From positions 1 to 12,346 of the forward strand of contig JBGVLX010000016.1 in NCBI GenBank assembly GCA_045124495.1: a stretch of 12,346 bases of DNA, written 5' to 3'. The notes under the pieces were generated by a model that saw only the letters and a program-made list of their open reading frames with translations, made no database searches and had not been told where the DNA came from. Within the stretch, counting starts at the first letter, position 1; every line of letters begins with the position of its first letter. Below, in pieces: positions 7,291-12,346 of the stretch. The DNA is from RGIG1668 sp045124495 (GTDB lineage: Bacteria; Bacillota; Clostridia; Lachnospirales; Lachnospiraceae). A program made the position numbers and the translations under genes.

Positions 7291-7327
7291 TTACAAAATT
7301 GTAAGATTATTGTAATGCTACACTATA
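7291..7327 (+). promoter_or_regulatory. BceR-like binding box and probable promoter of the transporter genes
   Basis: TTACA-AAAT-TGTAA at 7291-7304 fits exactly the inverted repeat TNACA-N4-TGTAA known for BceR-type regulators. A further TTGTAA half-site follows at 7310-7315, 11 bp (one helical turn) after the first. A -10-like element lies at 7319-7327 (TACACT or the overlapping ACTATA), without a good -35, as expected for an activated promoter. The first TTGTAA could stand in for the -35 at 17 bp from ACTATA. The exact -10 is uncertain; the box itself is clear. Confidence 0.75.
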
Positions 7328-7372
7328 GGAAGAATTCAAAAAATTTATTATCTTAAAGAAAAGAGTACATCG

Positions 7373-7447
7373 CCCGTTACCTTCTGGGAGTAACAGCAGC
7401 TGTTAGCGGGTTCTTAAAGAAGCGACAAAACATGAGCGAAAAAGCTC
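7373..7447 (+). promoter_or_regulatory. Structured 5' leader of the ABC transporter mRNA
   Basis: The 212-bp gap between kinase and ATPase genes would give a leader of about 130 nt. Within it CCCGTTA 7373-7379 pairs with TAGCGGG 7404-7410 (one G-U). Inside are two mutually exclusive hairpins: GTTAC 7376-7380 with GTAAC 7390-7394, and TAACAG 7391-7396 with CTGTTA 7400-7405. A small hairpin GAGC-gaaaaa-GCTC (7434-7447) lies just ahead of the AGAGG ribosome binding site. There is no T run after any of these, so it is not an ordinary attenuator. Pairing is seen in the sequence; a regulatory role is inference. I recognise no known riboswitch. Confidence 0.45.
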
Positions 7448-7463
7448 CGAAAGAGAGGAAAAC

Positions 7464-8228
7464 ATGGCATTATTAAAAATTCAGGATGTTTGTAAATATT
7501 ATGGGAATGAGTCGAACATCACGAAAGCGTTGGACAAGGTAAATTTTGAAATTCAGGAAGGTGAATTTGTTGGAATTATGGGAGCTTCCGGCTCTGGAAA
7601 AACTACAATGTTAAATTGTATTTCTACCATTGATACCGTAACTTCCGGGCATATTTTCTATGACAAGACCGATATTACAGAGATGAGAAATGCTCAATTG
7701 GCGGAATTTAGAAGGAAAAATCTGGGATTTGTGTTTCAGGATTTTAATTTACTTGACACCTTAACAGTGGAAGAAAATATCTCTTTGGCATTAACTATAA
7801 ATGGGGAAGAAGGAAAAGATATTTCAAAACGGGTAGAATCCATGGCGCAGGTGTTAGGAATAGGGCATATCTTAAACCGTTTTCCATATGAGATATCCGG
7901 AGGTCAGAAGCAAAGATGTGCCTGTGCGAGGGCATTAATCAATCATCCTAAGCTTATTCTTGCGGATGAGCCTACAGGAGCCCTGGATTCCAAATCTGCA
8001 CAACTTTTATTAGAAACCATGGAGAAAATGAATCAGGATTTAGGGGCAACGATTCTAATGGTAACCCATGACGTATTTTCTGCAAGTTATTGTCAAAGGA
8101 TTTTATTTTTGAAGGATGGAAATCTGTTTAAGGAATTAAATGGAAAAGGAAAGAATAGAAGAGATTTCTACAACGAAATTCTTAATGTATTGGTTTTATT
8201 AGGAGGTGAAGTGAAAGGTGCTTGCTAA
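7464..8228 (+). CDS. ABC transporter ATP-binding protein (BceA-like, MacB/LolD type)
   Basis: A 254-residue nucleotide-binding subunit that hydrolyses ATP to drive the permease encoded next. It has Walker A GASGSGKTT (40-48, K46), Q-loop VFQD with Q92, signature SGGQKQR at 145-151, Walker B LILADEP with D168 and E169, and H-loop THD with H202. Family: peptide-antibiotic sensing/detoxification transporters of the BceA type, judged by the neighbouring kinase, regulator and large FtsX-type permease. AGAGG lies 6 nt before ATG 7464. A BceR-like box and structured leader precede it. The last 11 bases overlap the permease gene, whose AGGAGGTGAAG site lies inside this gene, so the two subunits are translationally coupled. 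Confidence 0.95.
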   Translation: MALLKIQDVCKYYGNESNITKALDKVNFEIQEGEFVGIMGASGSGKTTMLNCISTIDTVTSGHIFYDKTDITEMRNAQLAEFRRKNLGFVFQDFNLLDTLTVEENISLALTINGEEGKDISKRVESMAQVLGIGHILNRFPYEISGGQKQRCACARALINHPKLILADEPTGALDSKSAQLLLETMEKMNQDLGATILMVTHDVFSASYCQRILFLKDGNLFKELNGKGKNRRDFYNEILNVLVLLGGEVKGAC

Positions 8229-10197
8229 ACTGGCTCTCAGGAACATAAAACGTTCCATTCAAGATTATGTTTTATATGTAATCACAATTACTTTCATTCT
8301 TGCTTTGATGTTTGCCTTTAATTCCATGATGTTTTCGGATTTAATTCTTGGGATGAATGCACATATGACAGATTACAGGATGTTATTGGTGTTGTTTTCT
8401 GTCATTGTATTAATTGTGGTCTCCTGGCTGATTAATTATATGACAAGATTCATGTTGGAACGAAGAAGCCGGGAATTTGGTACTTATCTGATTTTAGGAA
8501 TGGAAAACAAAACGGTTTCTAAATTATTTTTTTATGAAAATGTTATATTTGGAGTAATTTCCCTTATATTAGGATGTTTTTTAGGAAGTTTTATTTTTCA
8601 AGGCTTATTGTTTGTGATTTCTTCATTTTTTGGAGAGGAATACAAGGTAGAGGCAGATTTTAGCCTTGCGGCTTTACTCTTAACTATTTTATATTATTTA
8701 TTGATACAATTTCTTGTGGTATTCCGTAATAACCAGTATTTGAAAAAGCTAAAAATCAAGGATTTAATGAATGCGGACAAGGTAAACGAGCAGGTGAAGG
8801 TAAAGCATGTAAAAAGAAATGTAATTTTATTTCTTGTATCGATTGTTGCACTGCTTGTAGCCTGCAGTAAGGCACCGGTTATTGTAGTCATCATTTGTAT
8901 GATTGTATTTATTTACTGTTTTTATATTGGGATATCCGGAATCATGGTGTTATTGATTGAAAAAAGCAAGAGATTTAAGTATAAAAAGCTAAATGTATTC
9001 GTATTCCGACAACTTTCATCGAAAATCAATACCATGGGATTTACGATGGGAACCATAGCAGTATTGTTTACATTGGCTTTGTTAAGCAGTAATTATGCCA
9101 TTGGCTTAAGTAATTTCAAAGGAGAAATCGAAAAGCATGCTCCCTTTGATATCTGTGTGACGGATTTGGATGCAGGGGAAGATTTTAACGAAGTGAGGGA
9201 AATGTTAAAAGAAGATGGCTGGATCAAAAACGATTTGGTATACAGCATTTACCGCAGTGAGGATGCGAAATTTACTAATGTTTTAAAGGATAATCAGGTT
9301 TTAGGCGGATATTTTCAGTATGATACTTATATGAGAGTCAGTGATTATAATGTTTTAAGAGGATTCCTTGGGTTAGAGGAAGTGACTTTAAATGACGAGG
9401 AGTATTTGATTCATTCGGTAGCTTCTGTTTCGAACTATTATGAGGAATGGTTAAAAGTTAATTCAGAGATTGAGCTGAATGGAACATTATATCAATGCAA
9501 AGGAATTTATGACGAAGATTTTGCCCAAAATGGACAAAATGGAGCAGGGTATATTGTGATTGTACCGGATGACGTGGTTGAAAATATGGAAGTTTATTAT
9601 TCCCAATACGCCTGTGATACATTAAAGGAAACAAACAACGACCTTTATTTAAAGATTTTAGAGTTTGTTACCCAGGATGCAGAAAATTGGGCGACTTCTG
9701 CGGAAGGAGAGGAAGAATTAGACCATGGCATGGGAATCGACAGCGTTTATGTAATTTATGATAATGTCATGGTGAAAAATGGTGGTACTGTTTCAGAAGT
9801 GGAAGCAGCCATTATTACAGTAGTAGCTTCTATCTTTTATGTGGCATTAGTGTTTATCTGTGTTGCATTAACCATTTTGGCGGTGCAGCAGTTAAGCGAC
9901 GCTTCCAAATATAAATTCCGTTACAAGGTATTAAATCATTTAGGGGTAAATGAACATCAAAAGTCGAAGCTGATATTAAAACAACTGCTTATTTATTTTG
10001 GATTCCCGATTATCATTCCTGTTATGATAAGTATGGTAATTTCCTTTAAACTGAATCAGGTAATGTTAATGGGAACACAGATCCAATCCGATAATTATAG
10101 TTTCTTTGGGCTTGCACTTGTGTTATTCTTAATTGTATATGGTATTTATTTTAGCGTTACTTATATTAATTTTAAACGTAACATTGAAGTAGGATAA
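8218..10197 (+). CDS. ABC transporter permease with two FtsX domains (BceB-like)
   Basis: A 659-residue membrane protein with ten predicted helices: about 17-38, 54-73, 105-134, 148-170, 199-216, 219-246, 273-296, then 528-560, 590-612 and 625-648. Between helices 7 and 8 is a soluble region of about 225 residues (300-525) facing outward. This 7 + large domain + 3 layout is the hallmark of BceB-type permeases, where the domain contacts the peptide antibiotic or its lipid-linked target and passes the signal to the kinase. GTG 8218 follows AGGAGGTGAAG at the right distance inside the ATPase gene, and the LAKLALRNIKRSIQDY start is typical of the family. The substrate cannot be told from the sequence; bacitracin, lantibiotics and defensins are all family precedents. 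Confidence 0.93.
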   Translation: MLAKLALRNIKRSIQDYVLYVITITFILALMFAFNSMMFSDLILGMNAHMTDYRMLLVLFSVIVLIVVSWLINYMTRFMLERRSREFGTYLILGMENKTVSKLFFYENVIFGVISLILGCFLGSFIFQGLLFVISSFFGEEYKVEADFSLAALLLTILYYLLIQFLVVFRNNQYLKKLKIKDLMNADKVNEQVKVKHVKRNVILFLVSIVALLVACSKAPVIVVIICMIVFIYCFYIGISGIMVLLIEKSKRFKYKKLNVFVFRQLSSKINTMGFTMGTIAVLFTLALLSSNYAIGLSNFKGEIEKHAPFDICVTDLDAGEDFNEVREMLKEDGWIKNDLVYSIYRSEDAKFTNVLKDNQVLGGYFQYDTYMRVSDYNVLRGFLGLEEVTLNDEEYLIHSVASVSNYYEEWLKVNSEIELNGTLYQCKGIYDEDFAQNGQNGAGYIVIVPDDVVENMEVYYSQYACDTLKETNNDLYLKILEFVTQDAENWATSAEGEEELDHGMGIDSVYVIYDNVMVKNGGTVSEVEAAIITVVASIFYVALVFICVALTILAVQQLSDASKYKFRYKVLNHLGVNEHQKSKLILKQLLIYFGFPIIIPVMISMVISFKLNQVMLMGTQIQSDNYSFFGLALVLFLIVYGIYFSVTYINFKRNIEVG

Positions 10198-10223
10198 AAA
10201 TGTAGCAAAGTAAGGGGGACAAT

Positions 10224-10760
10224 ATGTACTTAATTTCCATTTATTTTGACGAAAATACAAATATGAAAATAAAGCAGTACATTCGGCAAATTGCAAAAAG
10301 TACAGGTAATACATTTATGCTGGATAACAAGGTGCCTCCACATATTACAATTTCTGCTTTTTCCGCTGAAAAAGAAGAATCTGTAATTTCTATGTTAGAA
10401 AAACAGGCAGAGAAATTAAAACAGGATTCTTTGCAGTGGGTATCAGTGGGAATGTTTCTTCCTTATGTGATGTATCTGATGCCAGTGTTAAATGAGTATC
10501 TTCATACTATTTCCCGGAAGATATACGATAACCTGGTGAAACTTGAGGATGTGGAAATTAGTAGGTTTTATCGTCCTTTTCAATGGATTCCCCATACCAC
10601 GGTGGGAAAGAAACTCTCAAAGGAAGAGATGGAGGTTGCGTTTCGCGTGGTTCAAAATCAGTTTGGTGTATTTGAAGGACGAGTCACCCATATCGGCCTT
10701 GCAAAAACCAATCCATATAAGGAGATCGCTATATTTGAATTAATGGATGGAAGATTGTAA
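10224..10760 (+). CDS. 2H phosphoesterase / 2'-5' RNA ligase superfamily protein
   Basis: A 178-residue soluble protein with the two HxTx motifs that define the 2H superfamily: HITI at 40-43 (after PP) and HTTV at 124-127, about 84 residues apart as expected for the two-lobed fold. Members cut or form 2'-5' bonds or hydrolyse cyclic phosphates in RNA and small nucleotides; the substrate here is unknown. No signal peptide is seen. AAGGGGG with a short spacer precedes ATG 10224, only 26 bp after the permease stop, and the strong terminator follows it. It is therefore most likely the last gene of the transporter operon. A 2H protein is not a standard Bce component, so the link may be functional or just positional. 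Confidence 0.87.
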   Translation: MYLISIYFDENTNMKIKQYIRQIAKSTGNTFMLDNKVPPHITISAFSAEKEESVISMLEKQAEKLKQDSLQWVSVGMFLPYVMYLMPVLNEYLHTISRKIYDNLVKLEDVEISRFYRPFQWIPHTTVGKKLSKEEMEVAFRVVQNQFGVFEGRVTHIGLAKTNPYKEIAIFELMDGRL

Positions 10761-10821
10761 AAATACAAAAAAGAAAGATGGAATAAAGTAGTTTTTTGAA
10801 GTTTTATCATTAAGAGAGAAG

Positions 10822-10855
10822 GTTTCTATACTGTCATAGTATGGAAACTTTTTTT
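10822..10855 (+). terminator. Strong Rho-independent terminator
   Basis: GTTTCTATACT (10822-10832) pairs with AGTATGGAAAC (10838-10848) over all 11 positions, one being a T-G wobble, around a GTCAT loop, and seven T follow (10849-10855). It ends the transporter/2H operon. The -35 box of the next promoter begins only two bases after the T run. Confidence 0.93.
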
Positions 10856-10856
10856 C

Positions 10857-10885
10857 TTGACAACTATATCAATGATTGATATACT
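10857..10885 (+). promoter_or_regulatory. Sigma-A type promoter for the PadR operon
   Basis: A perfect TTGACA (10857-10862), a 17-bp spacer and TATACT (10880-10885, five of six) make a near-consensus promoter 32 bp before the PadR start. It is almost completely covered by the two dyads described separately, so a strong promoter held down by a repressor is the natural reading. Confidence 0.9.
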
Positions 10886-10904
10886 ATATCCATCGTTGAT
10901 ATAG
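10865..10904. promoter_or_regulatory. Twin PadR operators
   Basis: The first site, TATATCAATGATTGATATA (10865-10883), is a perfect 19-bp palindrome centred on 10874; it covers the promoter spacer and part of the -10. The second, CTATATC-N7-GATATAG (10884-10904), has perfect 7-bp outer arms and is centred on 10894. The shared pattern is TATATC-N7-GATATA, and the centres are 20 bp apart, about two helical turns, so two dimers could bind on the same face. The family of the adjacent gene makes PadR the likely ligand. Confidence 0.82.
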
Positions 10905-10917
10905 AGGGAGTGATGAT

Positions 10918-11247
10918 TTGGCTAAAACAAGTCCTTATGAATCAGAAGAACTTACAGACAGTATTTTTCTTATCCTATTAGCTATGAAAAATCCGATTCA
11001 TGGGTACGGCTTAATGCAAAAAATAGAAGAATTAACTGCCGGAAATATTTCAATTGGCCCCGCAACCATGTATACCACCATAAAAAAAATGAAGGCGGTA
11101 AACTGGATTAGCGAAACAGAAAGTTCTGATTCTAAAATAGTATATAAGATTACAGAAAAAGGATGGCAGGTATTAATGAAGGATTATAGTAGGAGAAAAA
11201 AAATCGTTGACCTGGCAGAAAAAGAAATGGGGGGATATCATGAGTAA
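10918..11247 (+). CDS. PadR family transcriptional regulator
   Basis: A 109-residue winged-helix repressor. The core is IFLILLAMKNPIHGYGLMQKI (about residues 17-37), then ISIGPATMYTTIKKM, the recognition region, and a wing with IVYKITEKGW near 77-87; a helical dimer tail follows. The form is the short PadR-s1 type. TTG 10918 is the only in-frame start that fits, with AGAGGGAG 7 nt upstream; nearby GTG 10910 and ATG 10913 are out of frame. Two operator-like dyads cover its promoter, so autorepression is expected. It overlaps the DUF2812 gene by 8 bp (ATGAGTAA). PadR proteins often respond to toxic small molecules and control membrane proteins encoded alongside. Confidence 0.93.
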   Translation: MAKTSPYESEELTDSIFLILLAMKNPIHGYGLMQKIEELTAGNISIGPATMYTTIKKMKAVNWISETESSDSKIVYKITEKGWQVLMKDYSRRKKIVDLAEKEMGGYHE

Positions 11248-11755
11248 GTATAGGTGTTCCATGGGCTTTGCCATAGCTCCTTTAAAAGATATGAAGATGT
11301 TGGAAAAGATGAGTCGTCAAGGATGGCATTTAGAAGGGATGTCTGGCATATTATATAGACTGGAAAAGGGAGAATGCCATGAATACATTTATGACTATAA
11401 CATGGAAGAAATGATAGACAAAGGAATGTTATCGTTGTATGAAAGCAGTGGTTGGGAACTGGTTTATTCTCAGGCCGGATTCCAGATTTTCCGGGCGGAA
11501 AAAGGAACCACACCCCTATTTACCGATAGCGAATCAAAAGTAGAGGTATTAGAAAAACAACGAAAGATGTTTGCCATTCCTGCACTGGTTTTTACCCTTC
11601 TATTTTTCATTAGTGCCTATGTTATGGTTACGCAAGGTGGAACCGTATCACTCATTTTAACAGCGTGCTTATATTGCTGTAGCATTTTTACGCTGTTCCC
11701 TTTTCTTGGTTTGTGCAATGGAATTCGACAGGCAAAAAAAGAAAATAAAAATTGA
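11240..11755 (+). CDS. DUF2812 domain membrane protein
   Basis: Start taken at ATG 11240 (171 residues), not the earlier in-frame ATG 11207, because GGGGGG lies just before 11240 and the gene then overlaps PadR by the coupled ATGAGTAA. The N-terminal cytoplasmic part (about 1-105) has the DUF2812 pattern: MLEKMSRQGWHLEG, a YRLEKG strand, YIYDYN, and later GWELVYSQAGFQIFR. Two membrane helices follow at about 111-131 and 137-158, then a short basic tail. DUF2812 proteins are regularly encoded directly after PadR genes in Firmicutes; their function is unknown. The gene may be a PadR co-regulator or the controlled membrane effector; nothing here decides between these. Confidence 0.87.
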   Translation: MSKYRCSMGFAIAPLKDMKMLEKMSRQGWHLEGMSGILYRLEKGECHEYIYDYNMEEMIDKGMLSLYESSGWELVYSQAGFQIFRAEKGTTPLFTDSESKVEVLEKQRKMFAIPALVFTLLFFISAYVMVTQGGTVSLILTACLYCCSIFTLFPFLGLCNGIRQAKKENKN

Positions 11756-11820
11756 ACATAAAATCTAAAATAAACATTGAAAATATGAAATTAAAAAAAA
11801 CATTGAAAATAAAAATTGAA
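11741..11820 (+). repeat. A-rich spacer with short direct repeats
   Basis: GAAAATAAAAATTGAA occurs exactly at 11741-11756, where it contains the DUF2812 stop codon, and again at 11805-11820. AAACATTGAAAAT occurs at 11772-11784 and 11798-11810. The stretch is almost all A and T with G only in TTGAA/TGAA. It looks like DNA expanded by slippage or local duplication. No terminator is visible in it, so the small membrane protein gene probably shares the PadR transcript. Confidence 0.75.
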
Positions 11821-11842
11821 AAGAAAGTTTGAGGTGTAAATT

Positions 11843-12097
11843 ATGTGGGAAGAATTAGGTATCAGTGGTGGAACCGCAATTATAGTATTGATTGTTCTAT
11901 ATTTTGTCATTAAAAGTGCCGTTAAAAATGGGATAAAGCAGGCATATTGTGATATTACAGGAAAAGAAACTTATGAAGATAAGCAGTGGAAAGAGATATG
12001 GAAGGAACATGAAGATGATGATGAAAAGGAAGAAAAAGAGGTGGAATCTGAAGAAGTAAAAGAGGAAAAAGTCGAAGAGAAGGAAGCAGAAAAGTAG
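11843..12097 (+). CDS. Small single-pass membrane protein with acidic/charged tail (DUF6019-like)
   Basis: An 84-residue protein. One hydrophobic helix lies at about residues 9-27 (TAIIVLIVLYFVIKSAV), followed by KNGIKQAY, then a cytoplasmic tail that is very rich in Glu and Lys with irregular EEK/EKE repeats from about residue 58. GAGGTG lies 6 nt before ATG 11843. Short proteins of the form helix-IK.AVKNGI occur in Firmicutes beside PadR/DUF2812 genes and are labelled DUF6019 in some genomes; I am moderately sure of the resemblance and know of no function. It is the third gene of the PadR unit. The tail is low-complexity, so its length may vary between strains. Confidence 0.68.
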   Translation: MWEELGISGGTAIIVLIVLYFVIKSAVKNGIKQAYCDITGKETYEDKQWKEIWKEHEDDDEKEEKEVESEEVKEEKVEEKEAEK

Positions 12098-12137
12098 AAA
12101 AAAATAAAAAGTACAGAAAGAATGAGAAAACGAGATG

Positions 12138-12271
12138 ATTCAAAAGAAACAAATACATAAGCAGGCGCTTGTTCAGCCGTCGGTACTTAATGAGCGACTT
12201 GTCGCGAATTTAGTACCGCTACGAGCTGAACGCAGCGAAAGCGTGCCTGCGATGTTTTGATTCTTTTGAAT
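12138..12271. repeat. 134-nt multi-helix imperfect palindrome (MITE-like or structured RNA element)
   Basis: Nested complementary arms run almost without break: ATTCAAAAGAA 12138-12148 with 12261-12271; CAAA 12150-12153 with 12256-12259; ACAT 12155-12158 with 12252-12255; GCAGGC 12161-12166 with 12245-12250; GCTT 12167-12170 with 12239-12242; GTTCAGC 12171-12177 with 12225-12231; CGT 12178-12180 with 12221-12223; CGGTACT 12181-12187 with 12212-12218. The apex is GCGA-CTTG-TCGC at 12194-12205. A side hairpin ACGC-AGCGAAA-GCGT (12230-12244) competes with two of these pairings. It has no open frame, is more GC-rich than its surroundings and has no clear target duplication. It resembles interspersed palindromic elements I associate with Lachnospiraceae genomes, but copy number cannot be tested here. 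Confidence 0.8.
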
Positions 12272-12299
12272 TGCTTTCAAATAAAATATTATAGTTTTG

Positions 12300-12338
12300 C
12301 AATCACCTAAACCATATCTATGATGAAAAGGTGAATTG
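12300..12338. repeat. Inverted repeat at the right edge of the window
   Basis: CACCT 12304-12308 pairs with AGGTG 12329-12333, extended by CAAT 12300-12303 with ATTG 12335-12338 across a one-base bulge. Inside is a small dyad CATA-TC-TATG near 12313-12322. There is no T run on either side. It could be an operator or leader for a gene beyond the window; nothing more can be said. Confidence 0.45.
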
Positions 12339-12346
12339 ATAAAAGC

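Noticed and set aside
7376..7410. T-box or other known riboswitch in the transporter leader
   Set aside because: No T-box sequence or other riboswitch signature is present; only generic hairpins are seen.
7432..7476. 14-codon frame overlapping the BceA-like start, as a possible leader peptide
   Set aside because: Only a weak AAGAAG lies upstream and the frame has no regulatory codon bias; kept as part of the leader finding, not as a gene.
11207..11239. Earlier ATG for the DUF2812 gene
   Set aside because: It lies inside the PadR gene with no suitable ribosome binding site; ATG 11240 has GGGGGG upstream and the usual coupled overlap.
12138..12271. CRISPR array or plain Rho-independent terminator for the palindrome
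   Set aside because: There are no regularly spaced direct repeats, and no T run follows the stem; length and branching exceed a terminator.

Overview
The window is AT-rich, Gram-positive chromosomal DNA. It most resembles a gut-type Clostridia genome of the Lachnospiraceae kind. The basis is strong AGGAGG-type ribosome binding sites, TTG and GTG starts, a long RecQ with an extra C-terminal region, an intramembrane-sensing kinase beside a BceAB-type transporter, and a PadR-DUF2812 pair. This assignment is from general appearance; no database search was possible. All recognisable genes are on the + strand.

Layout. (1) Bases 1-181 are the 3' end of a gene whose product resembles the C-terminus of AAA-ATPase-like proteins with a PD-(D/E)XK domain. 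(2) 222-2501 is recQ. (3) 2571-4100 is a predicted AAA+ ATPase with a C-terminal PD-(D/E)XK (DUF4143-like) domain. Its last 55 bp, stop codon included, are tandemly duplicated. (4) 4165-4568 is a frameshifted remnant of the C-terminal part of an Rpn-type recombination-promoting nuclease / putative transposase. (5) 4569-4877 is non-coding: a terminator, then a near-consensus promoter with a perfect dyad on its start region. (6) 4878-10760 is a cell-envelope stress module: TetR-family regulator, OmpR-type response regulator, intramembrane-sensing histidine kinase, BceA-like ATPase, BceB-like permease and a 2H phosphoesterase. A strong terminator at 10822-10855 closes it. (7) 10857-12097 is a second unit: a promoter covered by two near-identical dyads, then PadR regulator, DUF2812 membrane protein and a small membrane protein with a Glu/Lys-rich tail. 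(8) 12138-12271 is a 134-nt multi-helix imperfect palindrome, followed by another inverted repeat at the right edge.

How the genes probably work together. In BceRS-BceAB modules the permease detects a cell-wall-active peptide and signals through the kinase, which has almost no sensor domain of its own. The regulator then switches on the transporter genes. Here a TTACA-N4-TGTAA site, the known BceR-type box, lies upstream of the ATPase gene, so this loop can be read from the DNA. The less usual parts are the TetR gene with its own promoter and operator directly ahead of the two-component genes, the 2H phosphoesterase at the end of the operon, and a structured leader ahead of the ATPase. The PadR unit looks autoregulated by its twin operators. 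No complete new defence or mobile system is visible. The strongest candidates for something undescribed are the 134-nt palindromic element and the TetR/2H additions to the Bce module.
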